A stretch of DNA of 64,000 nucleotides from Epiperipatus broadwayi (GCA_028023455.1 JAQFVV010000206.1:839861-903860); one strand, 5' to 3'. Positions 25,101 through 37,569 are shown, counted from the stretch's first letter. The notes: generated by a model not told the origin, from the letters alone. Program-made: numbers and translations.

Positions 25101-26620
25101 CTCAGAATATATTTCATAATACTCTAGAAATAATATTGGCTCTCCATTATTTTTTTATGTTAGAAATCTTATAATAAATTGCTTACCATTTTTGATACTC
25201 ATTTTTCCAACCAAAGTTTAAAAAAATCCTAGTGAGAACTTCAAATAATAAACTATTCATGTTATTTCTTGGTAATTCTTTAAAAAGTAATTTACTCATT
25301 CAGAATAATTTTTCACTTTCAATTTTGCAAATACAAATTATGTGACCACTTTTAAAACTCTTCTATACAGCTTTCTTGACTTCATTCAACTCTTCTTTGA
25401 ATCTTTTATTTCTTATGAAAGATTTGGAATCTTTCAATTGAGGACCTTCTAAAGTACATTTTTAACCATATAATCATGAAAAATATATTTATTAAGTATG
25501 TAAATCTAACTTACATTTAAAGCCATCAAAAGTTGTTTTTTGATTGAAATAAATGAAATTTATTTTGGCTAAATTTTCTGAACATAATATTTGTTTGTCC
25601 TTATTGTTCTATTCACTTAAATGTTTGGTATAATTTTATATATAATCTAAACAAAGTTGAAATGATCATTATTGCTTCATATATATGAGAGAATTTTTTC
25701 TATTCCATATTGTCATATGACTCTTTAATCCTTGCAGTATGTGTAATGTATAAAAGAAAATATATTTTCTTTATAAAGAATTATCATTTTTAAAGTGATA
25801 TTTGAGGAGTTACTGAGCAAGCCTCACTCATCAAGAATGTATTTTTATAAGAACCTCATTGAATTAACACGAGTACGAAATGCAAGATCAATTTCTTGAG
25901 GAAAAGAAAACTTAGAAGTTGTTATGACAGCTATAAAATAACAAATGTTAAATATTATTCTCCATCACAACTTTTTAATTTTTAATCAAATAATTCAACA
26001 TGGCTTTTAAGTAATTCCAAATCAAAAACAAGATCATTAACATATCCTTATGCCCATAAATATGATTCATTGAAAAAATTATCTAAATATGTTTGAACTA
26101 TTATCTTCAATTATCTTATGATAAGCCCCATCTTAGTTTGATTCTTTATGACTTCATCTACAGTCAACAATGAGTTCCATCAAGATTCTAGATTTGACAA
26201 TGATTGGCAACTAATCAAAAAGTCATGTCAAATCAGTTTATATCCTGATGCTTTGATAATATAAGATTTTAATTTATGTAAATTAGGTTCTGATATAAAT
26301 ATTTCTTTTCCCATACAATGTTGAAGAGGAGAGATAAATAATCATTGGATCTAAAAATAGAAAATGACATATAATTCCAATTGTCAATGAGGAAGATGAG
26401 ACATTCTCAAAAACTACCTCTGTCTACAGTGTCTGATCTCAGAAAATTTTTAAAAAGTTTTGTTCTTTATAATAAGAGTAACCAATTTTTAGACTCTCCC
26501 AAAGCAAATTGGTCAGAAAAGTATTAATGAACTGAGTATAAAATATAAAACATAAAGAAGATCATATTGATTAAAACATCTTCCAGAAAACAAGATTCAC
26601 AAATCCATGTGAGGAAATAA
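25100..26620 (-). pseudogene. possible decayed coding remnant, minus strand
   Basis: Several minus-strand frame pieces look more protein-like than background: LAKINFIYFNQKTTFDGFKC (about 25500-25580), KRFKEELNEVKKAV (near 25380), QEIDLAFRTRVNSMRFL (about 25850-25900), and FLISCQSLSNLES plus LLTVDEVIKNQTKMGLIIR (about 26110-26240). The last loosely recalls the FFTS...L...GTVRxNR block of piggyBac transposases. They are not in one frame and stops are frequent. A decayed DNA transposon is the best guess; chance remains possible. Confidence 0.25.
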
Positions 26621-28107
26621 AATTGTTTAAACAACTTAAGTTGATAAAAGAAACAAATTTCAAGTGATAAATTGCATAATGTGGAATTTTTATGAAACCT
26701 AAACTAGACTTATTCTTAAAAATTTTTTAAAAACTATATCACATGTATATGATATTTTTAGATTGGCTGAAGTATGTTGGAATGTCTTTATAGAGTTAAA
26801 TTTTATTTATACTGAAAATGACGTGTAGTTACTAGTAGTCAAAAGAAAGATTTGTGGATAGAATGTAAACTTACTGATGAAAAACTGTGGCTTTTAGATT
26901 CCAAACAAATTCTTTAACATCACCCTAAGCCAAAGATTATTTCATTACATCAATAGTTCAACATTACAAGCATCCATTATTGTATACAATGAAACATTTT
27001 TAATGACAATTTTGTGCAATAATATTTTTAACAACAACAAAAAATAACAGAGTGCTTGTTTGTATGTGTTCCCTGAATAAGCCATTATTTTAATTACTAA
27101 AACCAATAACTACATGCATAAAAATATAGACTGAAATCTTATGAGATTTAAATGCATATAGAAAATCAATTGCTTTGGTTAAGACATTTGTTTTTACATG
27201 TAAATATTGCACATTTTGAAACAATAGCTTTTACTTGCACAATACTATGCAACATCATAATAAAAAACACAACTCATTAGTGTCTTATTTGCAGTATTAT
27301 ATTAGTAATATAACTATGAAATCCCAGGAATTTCTTGAAATTAAGTTCAAATGTGGCAACTTTTTCTTACTAAGATTTATATTCATAAAGGTATGGACAA
27401 CATTTTAAAATGGTGATGTCTATAAGTTTTTGTTTTTGAAAAATACTTGAGTTTTTTAAATTTTCAGGATCACTTGGGGCATGTTGTAGTCTGGTAGTAA
27501 ATAATTTCTTCAAGTATTAATTTTACTTTTTTAAACCATAGGTGTTATAACTTAAAACACATTATATGGAATATAAATGCCACTATTGTTTAATACATAA
27601 AAATGCTAAACTAGTGGTAGTTTATTGCTATGGATAAAAATCAAGAACTTTGAATACCAAGAACAAAATAATATTACAAAATAGTTTGTAGATTTTTTTT
27701 TTACATCAGAGAAAAAAAGAGCTTATAGAATTGCTGTAAAAAATTGAATTGTTCTCATAAAATTAAAATGAGAAAAGAATACCACATCATAACTGAAACA
27801 ATCACAAAAGATCAGACTTTTAGTCATGCAAGAAAAGTTAATATTTCAATACAAATAATCATATAAATGATATTAATTAATGTGAAAAGGTACTAGTTGA
27901 CACAATAAACTATAGTACTTACCAAAATGTTGTCTAAGTCTTGAGATTTTAATATTACTATATACAGTCTAGTATCATTTATCTAAATTTTTGAGTAATA
28001 TTTTATGCAAATTATTCAGAATAATTCTATTATTTTTATTATGAAACAAAATGGGTCTTAGTATTTGCCTAAAAATTCATGGTGATGGCATTTTGCTTGT
28101 TCTTATT
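26621..28107. other. AT-rich DNA without a recognised feature
   Basis: No coding, hairpin or repeat signal stands out. Confidence 0.35.
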
Positions 28108-28695
28108 TTTTGGACCACTTCTGTCATCTAGCACTAAACATTGAATGTCTTTTAAAGTTTTTCATTTTTATTTCAATTTTCCAATAATATTCTATTATTA
28201 GTAATGCCATACAAGTTACACACAACATTTTAAATGGTATTCTTCTATTCTCTTCTTCGGGTGCTACTGCTCTGACCATTGACAATGCTAACGTGGAAAT
28301 CACATTGGAACTTTGGATTTTTGGATATTGAATTATATAGTAATGATGTAAGTAATCAAGCCATTTTCACAAAGGCAACAGTCTTTTGAAATTGAGGTCT
28401 TTTGAGGAACTTCATAGATAAGTATATGAAATTTCTCTAGACTGTCACATTTGGTAGAATGGCACACTTAGTTTTAAAGTGTTACCTTAAAATTCAATAT
28501 TCAAGAATCATTCAGGTCAGCAAAACCTGAAGAAGAGAGGAAAATAATATTACTTGAAATTGTGTGTATATACTAACCTATGTGTTATTATTAACAGTTA
28601 AATGTAATTAGAAAATTTAAATAAAGCTTAATTTTTTTTCTAAAAACATTCGATATTTAATGTTAGATAACGGGAATAATCCAATATATAAATGC
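28108..28695. mobile_element. diverged copy of the 39907 MITE
   Basis: The left end (TTTGGACCACTTCTGTCATC near 28110, then TTGAATGTCTTTTAAA) and the right end (AAAAACATTCGATATTTAAT, GATAACGGGAATAATCCAAT to 28688) are inverted versions of each other and of the ends of the element at 39907. The centre is about 380 bp longer than in that copy, so it may hold a later insertion. No protein is encoded. Confidence 0.5.
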
Positions 28696-29265
28696 AATAC
28701 TAAAGTCGATCTTAGTTTCATGAATAATTATATTTTATAATATCCAATTGTATTATCATAAAATAAATGAATCAAAAAGAAAATCATTATAAATAGACTT
28801 TCAATATAATCCGGCTTACACTTTTTTTTCTATAACAAATTACTAAAAGAGCATAAATTTTATTCATTTATAATCTTACATTTCTAGAAATGCATCTTTT
28901 AATAATTTGCAATTGGATTTTGAATACTGATTCAAGATCAGTTACGACATCTGCATTTTGTAATAAGTTTCAAAAATGAAAACTTATATTTTAATGATGT
29001 TGTTTGTTTTTTTGTTTTGTATCAAAGTTTTTCAAAATCAGTCTTTTATCTAATTTGTGATGTTTTGGATGTTAACATTTTCCAAGTTGTCATTGTTAAG
29101 TGTATAATTATGAACCTGCTATCTGAGTTCAAGTTAAATTTTTTTTTCGAAATTGTTACTTGATTCATTCACATTCACAATTTAAATAAGAATCTTTTTC
29201 TTCAAAACTGTTTATCACCTTTACTAATAGGCTTTAAACAATTTTTGTTTATAATAATCTTATTT
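28696..29265. other. AT-rich DNA without a recognised feature
   Basis: No feature is seen between the MITE and the F3 array. Confidence 0.35.
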
Positions 29266-29379
29266 AATTAAAGGGGATTTATTGATTGAACTCAGATTTT
29301 TAAGATCCCTATAGTCATTCCATTCTATTCAAAATAACGGATACACACAACCACATACATGTGAAAAATATAAATGATA

Positions 29380-29424
29380 TCCAATATTACATATCTCATG
29401 CTTAAACAGCACTCATCAGTTGGT
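29380..29424 (-). ncRNA. hammerhead ribozyme, F3, GAAA changed to GAGA
   Basis: On the minus strand: ACCAA, CTGATGA (29413-29419), stem II TGCT/AGCA, GAGA at the GAAA position, an A/T stem III, UA and TTGGA. The CTGATGA half and stem II are perfect. The A-to-G change in GAAA probably disables it. Confidence 0.6.
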
Positions 29425-29840
29425 CTTTATCATCATCTCATACATATCAGTGCTCAGTTTATATTAAGATAGGATATCTACACATTTTAAAGAACAGGCT
29501 TCAATCCTCTCCACTCTCCTGTTCTTCAATAATTCACATCACTGAAAATCTGATAATGAAATGTTCAAAACCCTTGAAGATGCCAATATTATAGTTATAC
29601 CCATATTTCCTCTAAGTCAATCTGACCTCTCATATGCAGGACCTTAAAAATGTCCATTTAAATACACAGAAAAGGGAGGGGCAGAAAACAGGTGAATATC
29701 TAATATTGTAATACAATTATAATGTATATACTTAACCTAGATTTAATTAAAGGGGAATTGAACTTAAGCTCTCTACAGTCATATACTCTATCTAATATAA
29801 CTAATACACACACACATACATTTTAAAAATGTAAATGATC

Positions 29841-29884
29841 TCCAATATGAGTATTTCATGATGAATCAGTACTCATCAATTTGT
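29841..29884 (-). ncRNA. hammerhead ribozyme, F3, C3 mutated
   Basis: The minus-strand core reads TTGATGA in place of CTGATGA (29873-29879), followed by a weakened stem II, GAAA (29854-29857), TACTCA, UA and TTGGA. The C3 change would block cleavage. Confidence 0.5.
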
Positions 29885-30170
29885 TCGATCATCATCTCAC
29901 ATATATATATTTAATCAATTCTTGGTTTATATTGAGATAGCAAATCTATATACTTTAATGAAAAGGTTTCAGTCCTCTGCACTCTTCAACCATCTGTATC
30001 ACTGAAAATCTAATGATGGAATGCTCAAAACCCTGGGTGATGCCATTATTATTTTCATACCCATGTTGACCTAAGTCAATCTGAAGAATTGGAGAGTGAA
30101 AGAGATTGAAGCCTGTCCATTAAAATGTGTATATTTGCTATCTTAAAATAAGCAGAGCACTGATATACTG

Positions 30171-30203
<33 letters not shown>

Positions 30204-30205
<2 letters not shown>

Positions 30206-30251
30206 GGCATCATCTCATATATATATATATATATATATGAGATGATGCCCC
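30204..30251. repeat. perfect palindrome with (TA)n centre
   Basis: GGGGCATCATCTCA (30204-30217) is exactly inverted at 30238-30251 around a pure (TA) run. The sequence is the CATCATCTCAT segment of F3 monomers. A second (TA)n run lies immediately left (30174-30202). It may mark the junction where the plus copies begin. Confidence 0.85.
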
Positions 30252-30253
30252 AA

Positions 30254-30297
30254 ACAAACTGATGAGCAGTGCTTCAGCATGAAATATGTATAAAGAA
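30254..30297 (+). ncRNA. hammerhead ribozyme, F3, stem I lost
   Basis: CTGATGA (30259-30265), GAAA (30281-30284), TATGTA and UA are intact, but the closing strand reads AAGAA instead of TTGGT and stem II is weakened. Conserved loops remain while the helix has decayed, so the copy is probably inactive. Confidence 0.5.
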
Positions 30298-30706
30298 CAT
30301 TTAAAATTTTCAGATATATGTTGTCATGTGTATTTGGTAATATAGGATAGGGCTGTAGGGAGTATGAAAGTCTGGGTTCATATCCCCTTTAATTATATCT
30401 AAGTTAATTATATACATTATACTAGTATTTCATTGTTGCATATTCAGCCTCTATTCTGTATTTTGTGTATTTAAATAGTCATATTAAGTTCCTACATATG
30501 AGGGGTCAGATTGCCTTAAGGTAACATAGATATGACTATATATTGGCATCACCAAGGGTTTATGAGCTTTCCATCATCAGATTTTCAATGACATGGATAT
30601 CTGAAGAGTGGAGATGATTAAAGATTGTCCATTAAAATGTGTACATTTGCTATTTTAATATAAATTGAGCACTGATTATTTATGTAGGTGAGATGATGAT
30701 CTGGAA

Positions 30707-30750
30707 TAACTGACGAGTGGTGGTTCAGCATGAAATATGTATATTGGAGA
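30707..30750 (+). ncRNA. hammerhead ribozyme, F3, core intact, stems weak
   Basis: CTGACGA (30712-30718, N7 is free to vary), GAAA (30734-30737), TATGTA, UA and TTGGA are present. Stem I AATAA/TTGGA keeps three pairs and stem II has one G-G mismatch, so folding would be marginal. Confidence 0.5.
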
Positions 30751-30856
30751 TCATTTACATTTTTCACATGTATGTCATCATGTATATGGATTATATTGAA
30801 TAAAGTAGATGATTGTAAGGAGCTTGAAAGTCTGAGTTCAAATCTCCTTTAATATT

Positions 30857-32486
30857 TAATATTTATTATAGTTGTATTTCAATAATAATCTTAATTGCCA
30901 CAATAATGAATATTGGTTTAAGCTTTATTATTTTTCTATCAGGGATTTCTTCTCATTGTTGAGTTATATTTAAAACAATAATAATATTTATTCATTTATT
31001 TATTTTACTAATTATTTGATTTTTCACTTTTTTGAACTTTTGAAGTCTTCTATTGCAAAATAACCTGTACTTAATTCTGGTAGCCTATAATATTTTGCAT
31101 ATTCCATTCGGACTGCTAGTAGAAGAAAATCCAATTTCTTTCAAAATACCTCAAAATAAATATCTGAATACAAAGCTAAATTTCATATGATATGAAAGCA
31201 TAAGGTTGTAGTATAAAGTGTGTAATTATCAAAGTAATCAAGCTTTGATATTATTTAATATTTAATTGTTTAATTAACACGTAAGTTATCTGCAATGAAC
31301 AGTAATTCCTAATCTCGGGTATACATTTTCCTAAAAATGTAAATTAAGAGATTTATAGATATATAAAATAAAAATAGAAAAAACGATAGAGGTGGATGCA
31401 TACATCAATTAATCGATATAGTGCACTTTTTATGCAACGTATGATGTATTTATTTGATTCTCTGCATATTTTGAACCATAAATATATATGCTTATTCAGT
31501 TCAAACAGTTACACCATTGCTTTTAATATCATTATTATACATTTTATATAAAGTTATTAATTACATTTTGCTAATATTAAAGACATAATTTATAAAAAAA
31601 AGAATACACAAATGAAAAGCTGGATTAAATGTTAATATTTAGTGTTTAATATGTTTATAGTTTTCGTTTTCTGCATATATATATGATAAAAAAAATATTT
31701 AGTAAAAGCTATTTTTAAAGTAATAATAATATTACGTTCGTAATTTTATTTTTACATTACGGGAAGAAAAAAACTATTTTTGAAGCAGAAAAAAATTTCA
31801 AAATTATATTTAAAAATTTATTTTAAAATACAAGCTTGAAAGATTGTCAATTTTTAGGCCAAAATCGATTTTATATATAATGTGATAAAGTATAAATAAA
31901 ATTGAAATGACTAATTTTGTGAAAACAAAAGTGAAATGATTTGTTGATGAAAATTTTTAGTTAATAGTCTTTAAATTTTAAAGTTTGCTTTTGACATTTC
32001 AGTCATTCTAAAGATTATGCAAACTGTCATTTACCAGGGTTCAATGTTTAACCTTTCCTAATGTGTCTCAAATTATGTGACAGTTAATTTCTAACAAATG
32101 TCCATACATATTTTCTAAACAAGTTTCAAAATAAAACATGTTTTCTAATAAAAGATTTTTTTCTTAAATATATATATTTAAAAGGAATTATTCAATATAA
32201 AACTAAACTAATAACTAGATAAGTACATGGATGTATATCATATAATTTTGGACTAAAACTTTAAAAATAAAAATATTCAATTTTTGCAATATCGCTTTAA
32301 AATTAAGTTTTCTAAAATAAAGAGTTTAGAACTATCATATATTACATAGTATAAATTGATACCTAAACTTCAATTTACTGACTAATATTGGAAGGATGCT
32401 TATATTATCTATTATCTGGCTTACTAAAAAAAAAAGATAATACAGATAGGTAGGCAGGTAATTAAGCAGATAAGTGAGTAAATAGG
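30857..32486. other. AT-rich DNA, mostly featureless
   Basis: A degenerate tetranucleotide-like stretch (AGATAGGTAGGCAGGTAA...) lies near 32442-32490. No gene is seen. Confidence 0.35.
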
Positions 32487-32920
32487 TAAATATTTTAAAT
32501 TCACTCTGAATTTCCACTAATGTTGGCAAGAATGAACTTGTAATCATAAAAAGCTTAAAATATAGATAGATTCTATTCATCATTCTTAAAAACCCACAGA
32601 GTGCTATTTATTCAAAGCATGAAGGAGATATGTTTGACACTATTGATTACATAATCATTAAGCTGTACTAATTTCATGTTTACAGTTATTAACATCTATT
32701 TGATTATTAAAAGTAAAATTCAGTCTTTATCCTTGAATAATTGATTATTGATATAGTAATTATTAAAGTAATATTAACTGATATTTTAAATTCACTCTAA
32801 ATTTCAGATAGTGATGGCAAGAATAAGGTTATAAACATCACAAGCTTAAACAACAGATGAATTTATTATTCTTGACTTTTTTTTAAACATACATAATGAT
32901 ATTTATTCATATGATTAGAA
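32487..32920 (+). repeat. two degenerate tandem copies, period 291
   Basis: TATTTTAAATTCACTCT followed by GAATTTC, GGCAAGAAT, AAGCTTAAA and a TATTTATTC end at 32491 recurs at 32782, 291 bp later. The order of shared blocks (AAGCTTAAA, ATAGAT, TATTCTT) resembles the 283-290 bp repeats at 35090-35960, so both may be one satellite split by later insertions. Confidence 0.55.
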
Positions 32921-33651
32921 AAAGTTGTTTGCTGCCCTTAAGAAGATATAAAAAGTTAAATAAAAAACATAACTCTATAGCTTAAAGATCATTACCTATC
33001 AGGCTACTTTATTTCTGATTATTGTAAATTTTAAAATTTCACAATCTTTAAATAGGCCATTTCAGAATGAAGCCTTTTCAATATCCCTTTTAAAAGAAAT
33101 AGTAAATGAGAAGATAATAATTACCAGATTATCCAAGTGACATAATGGTGATTAAAAAAATTCATTTTTATCTCTAGCTAATAATAGTTAGATAATCATT
33201 TATTATCCAGAAATTGTTTAACTATCTGACTTGGCTATGGTTCATTGCTGATCTTGCTTTAAATCTGCAAAAATCTGTCTCAAATTAGTTTTGAGCATTA
33301 GATTATTGATATATAAATGGATGTGTGACTGACCATTGAAACATAATTCTTTACGTATATACACATTCCTTATATATATTTATACACAGCCTTTCAATCC
33401 ACAGAAGTGCTTTTGGTTAATTACCTAACCCTCTTCAACTGCCATTAAATTAAGAAAAACATAATGGAAGCAAACATTATTAACTCAAATTCCAGGATTC
33501 CCAAATTTTATTGTTAGTGGCTTGTATATTAGTTATATTTCTTGTATTTCTACTTATGAAAAATAAAAGAATGTGTATAATAGTTAATTACTGGTATATT
33601 TATTATTTTTATTGTTATTACAATATTTTTAATTAACAGACATTTTATTTG

Positions 33652-33682
33652 TATCTATCTATCTATCTATCTATCTATCTGT
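33652..33682. repeat. (TATC)n microsatellite
   Basis: Seven uninterrupted TATC units with flanking partial units. Confidence 0.95.
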
Positions 33683-33747
33683 ATATATAATATCTTGATA
33701 TTCTGTCATTATCAATAATATTACAAAAATACCAAAACAGAGATTAA

Positions 33748-33922
33748 ATATGTTAAATGAAATTAATTAAATTATGCATGCTTTCAACATGTATGCATCA
33801 TAATCATGGCTGTTTTGTTGAGAATAATCAGGATTATGATGTATATATATTGACCTAAACAACTATTATTACGAAACACACCTTGAAAGTATACTCAGTT
33901 TAATTAATTTCATTTAACATAT
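33748..33922. mobile_element. MITE with 24-bp perfect terminal inverted repeats
   Basis: The 24-bp left terminus at 33748-33771 (contains GTTAAATGAAATTAATTAAA) is the exact reverse complement of 33899-33922. Inner blocks (GCATCATAATC and GATTATGATG) also pair. The element is 175 bp with no coding capacity. No clear target duplication is seen. Confidence 0.8.
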
Positions 33923-34354
33923 ATATATAAACTGGAATTTATAGCACGGTTTTTATCTTAAGTAGAATTTACAATTAAGATTTTCAAAAGTAAAATCTTA
34001 TGCATATAAGTTATCCATGACTGTTATTTATTTATATGTGTATATCTAATATCAACAAGCTGTAAGTTAAAAAATTTCACAAATGTCAGTTATAATAATA
34101 TAAAATGATCTGAAACATAGCTTTAAGAAGTAATGTGAACAATTTAATATCTTTATACTTTGTTTCCAAAATATTTAAGATTTATTTATATAAATAAATT
34201 ATAATAAAAAGATGAGATAGTACATTTTTATATTTTCAAAAGACTTTATCTTGTGCTTTGGATTGAGAGTATTTCACTTGCTCAATATAAAACAGTACTG
34301 ACTTGTTAATCTTGTTTTATATATATTCATAATATTATTTCCGGGAACTCTCAG

Positions 34355-34655
34355 AAATAATACTATGAATTCATTTATCTGTGAGAATATTGGAATATTT
34401 ATATAGTATTATTTCTGGAAACTTCTGTTTAATAAAAATATAATAGCTAAATAGCTAATGTTTCAGTACAATAACAATTACTTTCCTTAGAGCTTCTTTT
34501 TTGTTAAATCATAAGAATGAAGAAAAAAAGCTCTGAGGAAAGTACTTGTTATTGTACTGAAATGGCAGCTATTTAGCTATTGTGTTTTATTAAAGTCCCC
34601 TGAAATATTACTATATATTCATCATTTATCCATGAGGATATTAGAATTATTGTTA
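34355..34655. mobile_element. foldback element with mixed direct and inverted repeats
   Basis: An inverted core pairs about 34402-34496 with 34529-34615 (AGTACAATAACAATTACTTTCC against GGAAAGTACTTGTTATTGTACT; each shown as part of a longer arm). Outside it, TATGAATTCATTTATC-GTGAGAATATTGGAAT (34360-34400) recurs in the same orientation at about 34613-34650. The mix of direct and inverted copies parallels the hammerhead families, but I see no CTGANGA-GAAA core here. Confidence 0.6.
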
Positions 34656-34772
34656 AAAGGAGGTTGCCTTGGCAACAATTTGAAATTGTTGATTGTTATT
34701 GATATTGGAATTGTCTAAGTGATGACTGGTTTTTAATGATATATATATATATTGTCTATATTAACCTTAATG

Positions 34773-35003
34773 TAATTATAAGGGATTTGAACTTAGATGT
34801 TTAAATATCTACAGCTATACAATTCATCATATACAACTGATACACATGACCACATACAATATGTATGTGGAAATATGTATCAGTTCTCTGGGATGGATTA
34901 GATTGTTGTGGGTATTTGAAAGTCTGAGTTCAAATATGTATCAGTTCTCTGGGATGGATTAGATTGTTGTGGGTATTTGAAAGTCTGAGTTCAAGTTCCT
35001 TAT
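34773..35003 (+). repeat. F3 fragment containing an exact 61-bp duplication
   Basis: The left end (AGGGATTTGAACTTAGA) and right end (GAAAGTCTGAGTTCAAGTTCC, 20 of its bases being typical F3 terminus) belong to F3. Between them 34871-34931 is repeated exactly at 34932-34992. The copies are identical, so the duplication is recent or a product of assembly. No hammerhead core is present. Confidence 0.65.
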
Positions 35004-35089
35004 AGAAATGAAATGGAATTATCTGCACTTCCCATTGATTGACATTTAACTCATAGAAAAGTGCAGTTGCTTTTATATGAATTACATAT

Positions 35090-35960
35090 CATTAAGCTGT
35101 GGTTATTAATTATTTTCTTTATTAAAAACTAATATTTCTTTTCTTATTTGGAGCTCCATCTTGATTCTCTGAAAAGTTAAATAGTGATTCAGGTAATTTA
35201 TTATATGCATAAAATTAAAGTAATAGAAAGTTTCATTCTTTAATTTAGAGCAACAGTCAATCAACTAAGCTTAAATATCCAACAAAGCTAAAAAATAGAT
35301 TGGTATCATTCTATCTTTTTATAGGTGATGAATGTTTACATAGCTCAGTAAAAGGTTCAATGACTTCCATTCCAATTATATATAATTAAACTATGAATAT
35401 TTATTGTTTCAATTTATTAAAACTCTTCTTTCATTTGATATTTGAAGGTTGTTAACATTAGCCTCTGACTTGATACTCTGAATAGTTTAGTAGTGATTTT
35501 ATATTATTTATAATAGGTTTCACTTTTTTTAGAACAATATAAATAAACTAAATTTAAATGCCAACAGTGCAAAGAATAGAGTGCTATCATTATATCTTTT
35601 TATAGTTAACTGATGTTTAAATAGCTCATTGAGGAGTGCAATTATTTTTGCTTTAATTCTATATTGTTAAGCTGCAATCATTTATTGTTATATTTATTAA
35701 AAACTGATGTTTTTTATATATTTGGTGATTGTTAAAACTGATCCTCTAAATAAGTTAATAATGAGTTTCTATTATTTATTCTGATAAGTAAAATTAAAGA
35801 GAAAATTGTACTTCTGATTTACAACAATGTTAATCAACTAAGCTTAAATATCAAGAAAGCTAATAGATGGAGTGGTGTTATTATATCTTTGATTGATGTT
35901 TACATATCTCACTGGGAAGAGCTAATAGTTTTAACTGCACATAAATGATTTTTACTCTTG
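35090..35960 (+). repeat. three degenerate tandem copies, about 283-290 bp
   Basis: The block CAACTAAGCTTAAATATC with preceding ACAACAGT-like and following GCTAA...ATAGA...TATCATTATATCTTT...GATGTTTACATAGCTCA sequence occurs at about 35260, 35544 and 35834. Spacer blocks ATTAAGCTG...TTATTAAAAACT...TTTGGTGATTGTTAA also recur. Divergence is high. It is a small satellite array or an old segmental tandem repeat, with no coding potential. Confidence 0.7.
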
Positions 35961-37560
35961 ATTAAATATAAAATGGTTAGGAATATAAATGCTTCACATT
36001 ACGAGAAGAAATTGTTTGATTATTTACAATATGACTATTATTGATTTTTTTATATTGGTATATTGACTACTGTAGAGTTTCCCCAAAATATTTAGATTAT
36101 ATATATATACACACACACATCATATACCATTAATTAACTTTTTCAAAAAATACCAAATTAAGTAGGCTGAATTTCTTAGATTATTCTCATATTTTTTTAA
36201 TTATCTGATTATTTTCAATAATTTAAATTTGTTGCAGGGGAATATATGTCACAATAATTAATATAATATATTACTTAAATATTATAATACTAAAAGCAAA
36301 CAATATTTTTGATATGTACTCATTAGTTATTAACCATTTTTGATATAGTTTCAATACATGTATATTTAATTAACAATCACATCAATTTATACATAATTAT
36401 CTGGGAAGTTAATTACCTATAATACCTGCATTATTTGTAATTATAAACACATTGTTAAATTATTTAATATTGAAGGTTGTCAATACATAAATTTCTAATG
36501 TTAATAAAGAGAAAAAAGAGAAAGTTTTAGCTAAATTGAAACTTCTACATGAGTAGCATTACCAGCTATTTACCAGAATCTATTATTCATACTCTGATAA
36601 TTACAAACAAATCACATTAATGAGAATTTTAATTGTATTTGTTCCTATTGCATGAATTGAATATATAAGCATATTACACATTTAATTATTGTATTTTTCT
36701 ATAATCACTTACATTTTTAATTTTACATCAAATAGTCATTATTTTGTGCTTTGAGTTATCTCATTGTTTGTTGAAAGCAAATTATTTATAGCGATATTTA
36801 ATCTATATTTCAATCCATCAGGATGTAAAAAAAAATTATAATACTTGTTAGTCACAATTTTTATTTTCAGTCATGATTTTCTTTTCTTTCAAATTTATTT
36901 TATTTCATATTAGATCAGTTTTCAATAAGATCACCAATTTCCAAGCACAGTTAATGAGTAACTTGAGATTTGCCTTGGATTCAAAGTACATTTTCTGAAT
37001 CATTTTTCTGTCATAGCATAATAAATATATACTAAGTGATCTAAGAAATGATTGTATTTCCTATAAAAAAAATGAGATTTCTATTATCAGATTTCTATTC
37101 AGTGTCTAAACATTGGATGCTTTTGATTGCTATCTTTTTTGTTCCTTCATAACAGTTAATGTATTCTTATTTATTTTAAGCGTAACTTCATTATAAATAA
37201 ATGAATGTATCTCAAATTTACAATTATAACCACAATTCTTTAAAGAAATGACACCTGCTAATAAAGTCTTTTTTAATTTTAAAGCATCACATTAAAGGCA
37301 TTTCTTTTTATATTTTTAGTCTTGGAATAATTAGATTCACATTAAATTTGTGAATACGTCTAGTACTTTTTTCTTTACACTTTTTTAAAATGGTTTAATA
37401 ATTCAGTGCATTTATTTTATTCTAAAGCCATCTGATGTAAAGATTGAATCAGTAATGAATATTAAATGTTGCCACAAGTTATGAGAAAAACATAATTTAA
37501 TCTGCTTTATACATTCAGTCATGCATTGTAATTATGTATGTCATTTATTAATAAAAATAC
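35961..37560. other. AT-rich DNA without a recognised feature
   Basis: A (TA)(CA) run lies at about 36099-36119. No other feature is seen. Confidence 0.35.
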
Positions 37561-37569
37561 AAAATAGAA

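Larger units (their letters stand above)
29266..30856. mobile_element. hammerhead repeat family F3, locus 2 (inverted tandem array)
   Basis: Four F3 units lie in a minus, minus, plus, plus order. Hammerhead cores start at 29413 and 29873 on the minus strand (460 nt apart) and at 30259 and 30712 on the plus strand (453 nt apart). Outer ends are ATTAAAGGGGATTT at 29266 and its inverse AAATCTCCTTTAAT at 30840. The plus units end in B-box sequences, GGGTTCATATCCCC (30374-30387) and GAGTTCAAATCTCC (30834-30847). A perfect palindrome with a (TA)n centre lies at 30204-30251 inside the array. Confidence 0.75.

Noticed and set aside
33652-33682. A CRISPR-like or regulatory repeat
   Set aside because: It is a simple tetranucleotide microsatellite.
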